Origin: an uncultured Rhizobiaceae group bacterium
GTDB lineage: Bacteria; Pseudomonadota; Alphaproteobacteria; Rhizobiales; Rhizobiaceae
Assembly: GCA_937930635.1 (NCBI GenBank)
Contig: CALHCF010000018.1
Coordinates: 1-33,538 of the forward strand
Length of the DNA stretch: 33,538 bases
Direction: 5' to 3'
The notes beneath the pieces are model-generated. The model saw only the letters and a program-made list of their open reading frames with translations. It was not told the origin of the DNA and did no database searches. The translations under genes and the position numbers were made by a program. Below, piece by piece: positions 23,199-33,400 of this stretch (the first letter of the stretch is position 1; each line of letters starts with the position of its first letter).

Positions 23199-25484
23199 GT
23201 GAATTGGTCACTTGGATTTGGGCTGGAGAAGATCGGGCTCGCCGTTCTGCGCTTTCCGCGCGTCGCGACGGTGATGATGCTTATCTCACTGGTTCTTTCA
23301 GTCGTTGCGCTGCCCCGTATGGGCTTTGATGGCAACATCATCAACGTGATTGATGAGAAAAGTCAGGCGTTCGACGACTTCGCAAAACAAGCAGAACAGT
23401 TTCACGACTATTCAAACGACGTCTCGGTCATCCTGCGCAGCGATTCTCTGGTAACGGCGCAGACGATGGAAGGTTTGCGCAATCTGCATCTGGATTTGTC
23501 ACTGGAAGACGGGGTGGAGAGTGTCTTCTCCATCTTCTCGCTAGGTGACGCGGCGAGTGAGAATGATGCCGCTGAAAATCTCTTGCCCGTCGAATTTACG
23601 ACAGATGAACAGACCCGTTCAAGCATCGCAAACCTGCTAAAGAATGAACCATCAATGCGATCCATCATCGCCCCTGACAAGGGTGCGATATTGCTGTTGG
23701 TGCGGTTGGATTCTCAAGTGCAAGAAACAGAAACCGGATTAAGTGCTCAGCTCACCGCGTTACGCGCCGCAATCGAATGGTTAAGCCCGCCCGGCGTCAG
23801 CGTTAGCCTCTCCGGCATTCCTCAGGTTCGAAGCTCCATCGTTGCCGCGATCATTCAGGACCAGACCCTTCTTACGTCGCTTGGCATTATCCTGGGTTGC
23901 TCTGTTGCATGGTTCATATTCGGTACCGCACGTGCGGCAATTATCTGCACCATTCCTGCGTTTATTTCGGTGCTTTGGACGCTTGCGCTGTTTGCAGCAA
24001 CTGGTGCCAGGCTGAACCTCTTTACAACTTCGCTGCCCACCCTTGCGCTGATCATAACATATGCGGATGCCATTGTTCTTTATTTTCGATGGCAGGCTTT
24101 GAACCGGACTCAGGACCGCCCGACACTCGACAATCTTCGCGATGCTGTTCTCAGAGTTGGCCCGGCATCGTCTCTCACATCGATAACGACAGCTTTGGCC
24201 TTCGCCTCTTTTTCGTTGGCTTCCACCAGCAGTATGGATGAGTTGGCATTCTATGGCGTGGGCGCGGTAATGTTTGCGTTCCTGGCGATGATCACGGGGC
24301 TGCCTCTTACTGCCTATTGGGTCATTCGTTGGTTTGGAAACACCAAGGATGCGCGCGGCCCCCGTTTTACGGGGCAGGGAGGAACCATTGCGTCGGTCAC
24401 GACAGCGGCACCGGCATTGGTTGCCACGGCTGCTCTCGTGATGTTGATGGTGCTTGGCTGGATTCACTACCAGCTCAAGCCATCCTACGCCCTGGCCGAT
24501 TACATGCCTTACGGGTCGGAGATCAGGGATGCTGAAAAATATGCCGATGATGTCTTTGGCGGAACATCACAATATTACGTCATATTGCCTGTCACACCTG
24601 AGGGAAGTTTCAATGATGAAAAGAACCGCAATCGGCTTATTGCGCTTCAGGGCGCTGTCGCCGGACAGTTTGGTGACAACCGAACTCAGTCTCTCGCCGC
24701 GGCATGGAAGCGCTTGAATCAATCGCAGATTGAGGAATTTGATACCATTTTGGACGATGCGCCAGCGGCCTTGAGAGGGCGTTTTATATCAAAAGATAAG
24801 AGGCTCCTGCAGGTCAGTGCGGTCACCAGTACAGGCACCAATACTTTGGTGGTTGAGGGCCGTATCAGAGAGTTGCAGGCCGCTATTGATGAGTTGCCAT
24901 TTGGTAGCGAGGTTAAGATCACCGGGCTGTCGGTCCTGTTGTCAAAAGAGTTCCCCAAGTTGATTGGGGAGCTTCGGTCCGGTCTGCTTGTCTCGATTTT
25001 CCTGGCTATGCTTGTGCTGGCTGTAGCCACGCGAAATCCTGCGCTGGCGCTTGCATCTTTGGTGCCCAACTTGATCCCGATTCTGTTTACCGAAACTGTG
25101 ATCTGGTTAAAGGGAGCCAGTCTGAACATGACCAATGTCATTGCGCTGACCATTGCCTTCGGCATTGCTATCGACAACGCTGTGCATGTGATCAACTCCT
25201 ATGAGAAAATCAAAGGCACGACTGATTCTGTAACGGCGGATGTGCGGGCTGCTGTTGCAGAAATTTCGCCAGCACTGCTGGCGAGCACGGGCATTGTGTG
25301 CGTGGCGGCAACAATTACTCAATTCAGTTCCATGCCTTCGGTGGCCGAACTGGGGGTCTTGTTGATTTCAACCCTGATCGTCGCGTTGATATCCAATTTG
25401 GCAATATTGCCCTCTGCGATGATCCTGATCATAAAAGCGCAATCTCGAATTTTTGGAAGTTCTGTTCAGGAGAAAACCACATGA
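23199..25484 (+). CDS. RND/MMPL-superfamily exporter
   Basis: A 761-residue membrane protein with two homologous halves: one helix (about 20-40), a large periplasmic loop, then five helices, and the same again. Half 1 has LALIITYADAIVLYF and half 2 has LTIAFGIAIDNAVHVINSY, with Asp residues in the places used for proton relay in RND proteins. It belongs to the Patched/MMPL/HpnN-like branch, not to AcrB (which is about 1040 residues); such proteins move lipids, hopanoids or hydrophobic compounds. GTG at 23199 follows AAGGGA. It lies 36 bp after the GMC gene and its stop overlaps the next start (ATGA), so it is likely in the same operon. Confidence 0.9.
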   Translation: MNWSLGFGLEKIGLAVLRFPRVATVMMLISLVLSVVALPRMGFDGNIINVIDEKSQAFDDFAKQAEQFHDYSNDVSVILRSDSLVTAQTMEGLRNLHLDLSLEDGVESVFSIFSLGDAASENDAAENLLPVEFTTDEQTRSSIANLLKNEPSMRSIIAPDKGAILLLVRLDSQVQETETGLSAQLTALRAAIEWLSPPGVSVSLSGIPQVRSSIVAAIIQDQTLLTSLGIILGCSVAWFIFGTARAAIICTIPAFISVLWTLALFAATGARLNLFTTSLPTLALIITYADAIVLYFRWQALNRTQDRPTLDNLRDAVLRVGPASSLTSITTALAFASFSLASTSSMDELAFYGVGAVMFAFLAMITGLPLTAYWVIRWFGNTKDARGPRFTGQGGTIASVTTAAPALVATAALVMLMVLGWIHYQLKPSYALADYMPYGSEIRDAEKYADDVFGGTSQYYVILPVTPEGSFNDEKNRNRLIALQGAVAGQFGDNRTQSLAAAWKRLNQSQIEEFDTILDDAPAALRGRFISKDKRLLQVSAVTSTGTNTLVVEGRIRELQAAIDELPFGSEVKITGLSVLLSKEFPKLIGELRSGLLVSIFLAMLVLAVATRNPALALASLVPNLIPILFTETVIWLKGASLNMTNVIALTIAFGIAIDNAVHVINSYEKIKGTTDSVTADVRAAVAEISPALLASTGIVCVAATITQFSSMPSVAELGVLLISTLIVALISNLAILPSAMILIIKAQSRIFGSSVQEKTT

Positions 25485-26020
25485 TGAACCGGAGAAAGGT
25501 CAGACTTGGCCTGCTTATGGCTCTGTCTGCAGCTTTGGTGTTTCCTCTGGGGGCTACATCATCGCAGGCTTCCTCTTCTCAGAATTTCATAAAGAACCTG
25601 GCCGGGAAGTGGCGTGGTGGGGGAGTTTTGACAATCAATGACAAAGGTAAGAAGGTGCGCCTGCGCTGTACTCTTGACAATAAGCTGAATGAGCAAAAAA
25701 GGCAGCTGGCAATCCGAGGGCGTTGCGCCGCCGCCTCAGGCAGGAGGTCTGTGCGCGGTTCAATAACCTACGCAGTCACCGGCAACGGAATTTCCGGAGT
25801 TGCGCTCAATTCAACCGCCAATGCAAGGGTTGTGGGAAGCAAAGCATCTTTTGACGGCAAACGGCTGACCCTGGTGTCGAATGTTCTGGAAACAGCCGTC
25901 AATCGTAATGTACGCACGCGCAACGTCATCACCGGCTCGCAAAGCCGTTTCTCTATCGCCATCTCATCGAACAAGGGTAAAGGCTGGAAACGCAGCGGAA
26001 CTCTGTCTTTTAAACGTTAA
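25481..26020 (+). CDS. Small secreted protein, 179 aa, coupled to the RND exporter gene
   Basis: ATG at 25481 follows CAGGAG and overlaps the exporter stop by 4 bp (ATGA), so translation is coupled. Residues 1-32 are a signal peptide (MNRRKVRLGLLMALSAALVF, cleavage near SSQA). The mature protein is basic and beta-rich, with NLAGKWRGGGVLTIND, a Cys in VRLRCTLDN and another in AIRGRCAAASG, consistent with a small lipocalin-like barrel with one disulphide. It may be a periplasmic partner of the exporter. I do not know a named family. It shares the general layout (signal, WxxxG core, two Cys) with the protein at 16127-16480. Confidence 0.8.
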   Translation: MMNRRKVRLGLLMALSAALVFPLGATSSQASSSQNFIKNLAGKWRGGGVLTINDKGKKVRLRCTLDNKLNEQKRQLAIRGRCAAASGRRSVRGSITYAVTGNGISGVALNSTANARVVGSKASFDGKRLTLVSNVLETAVNRNVRTRNVITGSQSRFSIAISSNKGKGWKRSGTLSFKR

Positions 26021-26052
26021 GCCTGAAGTGGCCCGGATAAGACCGCGACATA

Positions 26053-27051
26053 TCAATGGCCGTTTTCTTCCCGCAGTTTCCGGCGAACGGATTTCTTGAT
26101 TTCTTTAGCCGCCGGGATATCGGCGGCGATGTGGTTTTCGTTACGCACTTTAGCAAGCTCCATCTGTTTTTGCCGGTCCGTAAAACGCTTGCGCTGCTGT
26201 TGGCTGTGCCGATCATGGCAATGTGGACATGAAACCCCTGCTTCAAAATACAAGCTCTCTTTGTCCTCGTTGCTGATTGGCATGCGGCACGCATGACACA
26301 TATCGTAGCGACCGGGTTCAAGACCATGGCGTACAGAAACCCGTTGATCAAAGACGAAACATTCTCCCTGCCAAAGACTTTCTTCAACCGGCACCTGTTC
26401 CAGGTATTTTAAAATACCGCCCTTCAGGTGATAGACATTTTCAAAACCCTGCTCTTTCAGGAAGGCTGTCGACTTTTCACAGCGAATTCCTCCTGTACAA
26501 AACATGGCGATTTTCGCTTTTGGATCAGCCTCTAGTTTGTCATTCACCCATTGCGGCAGTTCTCTAAAGCTGGTTGTCTCAGGGTTGAGTGCGCCTTTGA
26601 AAGTACCGATTGCCACTTCGTAGTCGTTGCGGGTATCAACCACAGTGACCTCGGGATCAGCGATCAAGGCATTCCAATCCTGAGGCTCCACATAGGTACC
26701 GGCATTGCCAGCTGCATCCACTCCCTCAACGCCCAAAGTGACAATCTCGCGCTTGAGACGAACCTTCATGCGGTAAAACGGTGGTTCATCGGCCCATGAA
26801 TATTTCACGTCCAGGCTGGAGAATTCATGATGATCTTTTAGCCAGTTTATGACGGCTTCAATTCCCGATTCAGGACCTGCTACCGTGCCGTTCAGCCCCT
26901 CTTGTGCCAGCAAGATCGTGCCCATGACATCGCTGGACTTGCACACGTCAAGCAGCGGCCCCTGCAATTCCTGGAAGTGGGGCAGGGTTACGAATTGGTA
27001 AAGTGCTGCGACGAGGTAGCGTGGCGTGTTTTCTGAATCGATGTTGGCCAT
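26053..27051 (-). CDS. trhO: tRNA uridine(34) hydroxylase, rhodanese family (TrhO/YceA)
   Basis: A 332-residue protein with an N-terminal acylphosphatase-like domain (GTILLAQEGLNGTVAG, about 43-60), a rhodanese domain (about 120-230, with the active Cys185 in MFCTGGIRCEKS and Cys191) and a C-terminal Cys-rich part (MCHACRMP and CPHCH) resembling a zinc site. TrhO proteins use oxygen to hydroxylate U34 of certain tRNAs, the first step to 5-methoxy or carboxymethoxy uridine. ATG at 27051 (MANIDSEN) is chosen over an upstream start at 27117, whose extra part is not typical. The C-terminus is Lys/Arg-rich. Confidence 0.94.
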   Translation of the reverse strand: MANIDSENTPRYLVAALYQFVTLPHFQELQGPLLDVCKSSDVMGTILLAQEGLNGTVAGPESGIEAVINWLKDHHEFSSLDVKYSWADEPPFYRMKVRLKREIVTLGVEGVDAAGNAGTYVEPQDWNALIADPEVTVVDTRNDYEVAIGTFKGALNPETTSFRELPQWVNDKLEADPKAKIAMFCTGGIRCEKSTAFLKEQGFENVYHLKGGILKYLEQVPVEESLWQGECFVFDQRVSVRHGLEPGRYDMCHACRMPISNEDKESLYFEAGVSCPHCHDRHSQQQRKRFTDRQKQMELAKVRNENHIAADIPAAKEIKKSVRRKLREENGH

Positions 27052-27128
27052 CAATTTTCTCGGGAATTTGCTCTTGAAGCTGTGTCGCCTGTATAAACCA
27101 GCATCGCAGCTGAACAAGAACCATCGTA

Positions 27129-27203
27129 ATGAAAAGACGCTATTTTTACCTGCTGATGGTAATCGTATTCGCCCTTGTGATCAGTTATCTTTTTCCTGCC
27201 TGA
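27129..27203 (+). CDS. Possible 24-residue membrane micropeptide
   Basis: ATG at 27129 opens a 24-codon frame, MKRRYFYLLMVIVFALVISY then LFPA. It is almost entirely one hydrophobic helix with a basic start, a pattern that fits positive-inside insertion. No good ribosome site precedes it and it lies just upstream of trhO, in its promoter region, on the opposite strand. It may be real or chance. Confidence 0.3.
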   Translation: MKRRYFYLLMVIVFALVISYLFPA

Positions 27204-27357
27204 ATCTAATTCAGTGGCGCCTGGCTTGCTTTTTCAAAACGTTAATTTGTTCTTATCAGGCCTGCAAAAATTAAGCTCCAATTAACCATAACCCCTCAAA
27301 AGTTAACTACTGGGTTTCCGGTTTGGAGACCCTATTTGGGAATCTTGGTTGCCCTAA

Positions 27358-27373
27358 CGTCATTTTCTTGACG
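27358..27373. other. Small inverted repeat before the adhesin gene
   Basis: CGTCA-TTTTCT-TGACG lies about 40 bp upstream of the adhesin start, in the 209-bp gap 27204-27412. It could be an operator or a leader hairpin. Nothing else in the gap is clear. Confidence 0.3.
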
Positions 27374-27412
27374 AGGTGAAGTACCTTTGGCGCCATTTTA
27401 GGGGTTTTGAAA

Positions 27413-30400
27413 ATGCTCTCTGCATTTGGAAAAGTTTTCAAGAAATCAAAGAAGCGCGCCATGATGGTTCCAGCGGCTGCTAAGCCCCTGATGCGTGTTC
27501 TTGAGCCGCGGATCCTCTTGGATGCTGCAGGTATGGAAACTGCCCGGGATATGGGGGAGCAGACCGCTCATACCCAGATCGCCGATTCCAACCACGAAGC
27601 AATAAATCAGATCATCCATGCTGAAAGCAATGGTGCCAGCGATTTGGATTCTGACACCACCGATTTGCAACAGACCGAGCTAAGTCGTGATGTGGTTTTC
27701 ATTGATGGCAATGTCGAAAACATTGGTGAACTGCTCAACGAGCTTGATCCGGATGTCGAGGTTCATATTCTTGACCTGCGTGTTGATGGCGTCGAGCAAA
27801 TTGCTGATATTCTTGATGGTCGCGAAGACCTGGCTGCCGTTCATATTTTTTCCCATGGCGGTGAAGGGGTTCTCAATCTCGGTTCCAGCCAGCTGTCGGG
27901 TGAAACAATCGGCAGTTCTCACGTTCAGGCTTTGAACCGCATCGGTGCGACGCTGAGTGAAGATGGCGATATTCTCATTTACGGTTGTAATTTTGGAGCG
28001 GGTGAAGCTGGCAGAGCTGCTGCAGCACAACTGGCCGCCGCGACCGGTGCCGACATCGCTGCGTCGGATGATCTGACAGGTAGCGAAGAGCTTGGCGGCG
28101 ATTGGGACCTTGAGGTTGTTACGGGTTCAATTGAAGCAACCGCATTTTCTGCTCCCAACTGGCGGGGCGTCCTGGATAGTTTTGAAATATCAGTAACCAC
28201 TGATCCGACCGTAACCGGTGGCAATCAGGTTGGTGCTCAGGCCCTGTGGGCCAACGCGGGGACTGTTGGCGGGCAGGCAATCGACATTCGTGCGTCGGTA
28301 ACCGCTGTAACCGGTGGTGCCACGGTCGACTTTGCCACTGTGAGCAATACCGACCCAACAGCTGATGATATGCGTGTTATCGTCAGCAATGGCGGCACGG
28401 TTACCGTATTGTGGGAGATATTCCTCGCAGGAACGACCACACGACCCACCGAAGGAGATGTCACTCTCACAATCGCCGACCTGGATGGCAATCTTGGTGC
28501 ACCAGATACCGTAGAAGCGGTTTCGGCCAATTTGACAGGGCTGTCTTCTTATACAGTGCAGTCACCAACCAATCAGGTCGTAACAAACGACGGCACAGAA
28601 ATCCTGTCTTCCGGTACTGAAAACCAGAATAGAGAAGAAGAGAGCTGGATTCAGTTTTCTTGGGCCAGCGTCAATCAGTTGGAAATCACTTACCATACGT
28701 TCGTGAACGGTGGGCGCTTTTTCGACCATGATGGCGATGGTGATTTGGTTTTCACCAATCCTGATACGTCTTTTGCGACGGGTCTGGACCTGGATGCAGA
28801 TGATTCATCGGGAGCTACGGGCTCCAACTATCAGACCACTTATTTCTCCGGACCAACTGGCGCAACACCAGTTGCAATCGCCGATGGTGATATCGAGATC
28901 ACCAACACAGGTGGGGCTTCCTCGCGGGCCACTATCCTTCTGACCAATGCGCAGGCTGGGGATATTTTGGAGGTCAACAACACCATTCTCGCAAGCCTTG
29001 GTTTGACCGGCACGGTTGACACAAGCACACCCGGTGAGATCATGGTGACGATCGAAGGAGCCGCGAGCTCAATCGACTATCAGACTGCCATTCAATCAAT
29101 CCTGTTTCGCAATACACAAGCCGAACTCGGCAATACCTTCGATCTCACGAATCGCTCGATTGATGTTCAGGTTTTTGATGGTGCTTTCGCCAGTGGTGTC
29201 GCTAATACGGCCATTAACTTTGGCAACATCATCAACCAGCCGACGCCGGTTCAGGATGTGTATGTTGGCACCGAGGATACCCCACTTAGCATCAACACCA
29301 CCAATGGTTTGCTTCAAAACGATATTGATCCAAATGGCGCGCCGCTTTTTGTTTCGTCAGCCGTCGACAGCGCCGGAGGCGCAATTACAGTAAATGCCGT
29401 TGGAGCGGCCTCACCGGTGTCGACTGTATTGCCCAGTGGCGCCACACTCATACTTTTTGCCGACGGATCCTTTGAATATACTCCTATCGCTGACCAGTCC
29501 GGCGTTGATTTCTTTAACTACACAGTGGAAAACCCTGGTGGTTTTCAATCATCGTCTTACGCATCCATCAACATACAAGGCGTTGCTGATACACCTGTTA
29601 TTCCGTCTGGAATTGAAAGCGCGGTTGCCGATGAGGATCAGCCAACCAATACAGTCGATGTTACATCGACTCAGGGTGATTCAGATAATTCTGAGACCCT
29701 GCGCTACAGCATCACCAGTATTCCGTTGGGTTACACCATTACCGATGGTACCCGTCAGTTCACCCCAACAAGCCCAACCGACCCTGTCTTTCTTGACGGC
29801 TGGGACCTGACGAATATCTCACTGATTCCGCCAGCGGCGGCAAATCATTCTGATGAAGATATTCTTGTTCAGCTGACGGTTGAGTCAACCGAACCTAACG
29901 GATCAACGACCAGCTCGACAGAGGTCATTCGTTTTAACGTCGCTGCGGTTGCCGACGAACCTGTTCTCACCCTTACTCCTGGCGGGACCGGTCAGGATGT
30001 TCCGGTTGCGCTTGGACCAATTGTATCGGCAACGCCGCTGGATACTGATGGCTCGGAATCCATCACATCTTTCACACTCTCCAATATTCCTGCCGGGTTT
30101 CAGGTGCTGCAATCTGGAATACCGCTGACGTTGAGCGGTGGGTCAGTAACGTTCAGTGCGGCAGATCTGGCCAATATCACGATACAGACCACACCAGGGT
30201 TCCTTGGAACCTATAACATTGATGTTCAGGCAACCGCGACCGAGACCAATCCGCAGGATGATGTCTCTGTTTTGTCGGCAACCGGCCCTGCGCAGACTTT
30301 AACGATTACCGTTGACAACGTTGATGATCCGGTTGTCGCAAACGATGATGGTGTGATCACTGTCGTCAGTGGTCAGCCCGCCGTCCTGAACATAGTCAAC

Positions 30401-33400
30401 AACGATTCTGTTTTGGATGGGGGGGCAGTCATAACGCAGATTGATGGCGCGCCCGTAACAATCGGTACTCCTTTTAATTTGCCTGGCGGGCAAGGCACCG
30501 TAACGGTCAATGCCGATGCTACGATCACATTTACCGGGGCGACCACTTTTGCCGGTGTATTCAGTTTTGACTACACGGTTGCTGACACGGATGGTGATTT
30601 TGATACCGCTACGGTAACACTGCGAGCATTGGCGGACACCGATGGTGACGGAATATCCAACGCCGACGATATCGATGATGACAATGACGGCATCCTTGAC
30701 GTAAACGAGCTGAGTTCCGCTACAGCAACTGTGACAACGCCCATCTTTGGTGTCGCTGCAGATGGCGGTACGTCTCTGCAGACCGTGGATCTATCCGGCT
30801 TCAATCTGTCACCTGGTGACACGGTTACGATTTCAAATGTCACGGCGAATGGCGATCTCAACGGCGGTGCCAATGAGACCTTCAACCTCAATTTCAACGG
30901 GGGAGAGTTTCAAACACCGGAACTTGATACTGGCTTCCAGAGCGATGGCACACAGCATCCTGTCAATCCATCGGTAGCTTTCACATTGACCGTGATTGAC
31001 ATCGGCGGCGGTGTTCCGGGGATTACTATTTTTGGCACATCGGGTGCGGGAGTTGGTGCTCTCAATGGCATGACCGACGGTCTGGAATACCAGCTCGAGA
31101 TTGGTGTTGTTGAAAGTCTCGATAGTGATGGCGACGGTATTGCCGACCACCGTGATATTGATTCCGATAATGATGGCATCACCGACAATGTTGAAGCGCA
31201 GACCACCGCCGATTATATCGCGCCATCGGGAGCAGACCTGGACAATGATGGCCTCGATGATGCTTACGATGCTGATACCGGCTCAACTGATCCAACATTG
31301 AGTGTGGGACTGACTCCCGTTGACACCGATGGTGATCTGACTGCTGATTATCTGGACCGTGACTCTGACGATGACGGCATTGATGACGTTGTTGAACGCG
31401 GTGATGGCGGCCCAACCATCACGCCTGTTGGCCCCTTCAACGATGCCGATGGAGATGGTCTTCTTGATGAATTTGAAGGCTCTAATACGACTGATGGTTT
31501 CGATGTAAACGACGAAAACCTCAACCCAACAGACACAAATTTCAACCTGGCACGGGACCCGCTGGTTAACGCAGACGGATCAAATGCGACGCCGCTGGTC
31601 GCCGATCTGAATTTCAGAGACAACGACACTGATAATGACGGAGTAAGCGACGCCGATGATATCGATGATGACAATGATGGTATTATCGATACTCTTGAAG
31701 GGCTTACAGAGCAGGCTGTCATAAATTCGGGTTTTTCTGACTCGGTGAATCCAGCTCTAGCAAACGTGACATTCAATAACCCGCCAGGTTTTCGGTCGTA
31801 CCTGTTTGATCAGGCCGATGTTCCTGGTTGGTCGACAACATCGACGGATGGACAGATTGAAATCTGGGAATCTGGTCACCTGGGTGTCGTTTCCCAGGAC
31901 GGTGGTCATCACGCAGAGATTAACGGACTAGAAGATGCTCAGCTTTTCCAGGACATTGCAGTACAGCCTGGCGATATTATTTCTTATTCGATCTGGCATC
32001 GTGGTCGCGCTGGCGTAGATCAGGCCGATATTTTGATCGGTGAACCTGGCAGCCTCGTTGTCCAGCAGACAATGACAACAGACGATACTGAGTGGGTCAA
32101 CTACACCGGAACCTACGTTGTTGGAGCCGGTGTTACGAGCATCCGCATTGCGTTTGAGTCGGTCAGCACATCTGCAGGCAATATTTCCGTAGGCAACTTA
32201 ATCGATAACCTAACAGTTGGTATTTCGCGTGACAGCGATGACGACGGTATCGCCGACCATCTCGACATCGATTCCGACAATGATGGCATTACCGACAACG
32301 TCGAAGCGCAGACTACCGCGGGCTATATCGCCCCATCGGGAACTGACCTGGATAATGATGGTCTTGATGATGCCTACGATGCTGATACCGGCTCCGCTGA
32401 CCCAACGTTGAGTGCGGGGCTCACCCCCATTGATACCGATGGTGATCTGACTGCTGATTATCTGGACCGTGACTCCGATGATGATGGTATCGATGATGTG
32501 GCTGAACGTGGTGACGGTGGCCCAACCACCACACCTTCCGGTCCCTTCAACGATGCTGATGGAGATGGCCTTCTCGACGAATTCGAAGGCTCCAATATTC
32601 TCGATGGCTTTGATGTAAATGACGAAAACCTCGATGCGACGAACACCAACTTCAATTTGGCCAGTGTTCCGGCACTGAACCCGGATGGTTCAAACGCCGT
32701 TCCCCTCGATACCGACCTCTCATTTCGTGATGTTCCCAATCCACCGGATGCGGTTGACGATACCGGTCTGACAGTCGCCGAAGATGGAAGTCTGACCATC
32801 GATGTCTTGGCCGATGATACGGACCTTGACGGTGACGCACTGACCATCACTCAAGTTGATGGCAATCCAATTATTGATGGTGGTGCGGCGGTTCCTGTGA
32901 CCAATGGTTCCGTACAGCTTGTTGGTGGAGAACTCGTATTTGCCCCATTGGGCAATTATAATGGGCCTTTCTCGTTCACTTACTCAATTACCGATGGCAA
33001 TGGTGGAACTGATACCGCAACGGTATCAGGAAACGTCACGCCTGTTGATGATGCCCCTGAAAATACAGTTCCAGGTGCCCAGACGACGATGGAAGACAAT
33101 TCTCTGTCCATCGTTGGCGTATCGGTGCAGGATGTTGACGGTGGTTCACTGACCACAACATTGACGATTCCCGACTTCGCAGGCGGATTGACCGTAACAG
33201 GCGGTTCGGGAGCAACCGTCACCGGTAATGGTTCAGCCACAGTGACTCTGACCGGCACGGCGGCGCAGATCAATGCAGCTCTGGCCGGGCTTACATATGT
33301 CCCGATTGCGGACTTTAACACCGATGTTTCTGGTGCCTTCAATCTAACGGTTCTGACCAGTGATGGCATGGTGTCTGACAGCGACGATATCGCCATTACG

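Noticed and set aside
23781..24467. A 228-codon open frame on the minus strand inside the RND exporter gene
   Set aside because: Its product is a low-complexity Arg/Cys/Asn-rich sequence with no fold or ribosome site, and it lies wholly inside a well-supported gene.
31348..31776. A 142-codon Ser/Pro-rich open frame on the minus strand in the adhesin
   Set aside because: The GAT/GAC-rich calcium repeats give open antisense frames rich in Ser and Ile; the same happens at the second copy (32458-32850), as expected for a shadow.
31121..32731. CRISPR or tandem-repeat array
   Set aside because: The repeats are long, coding and in frame; there are no short direct repeats with spacers.
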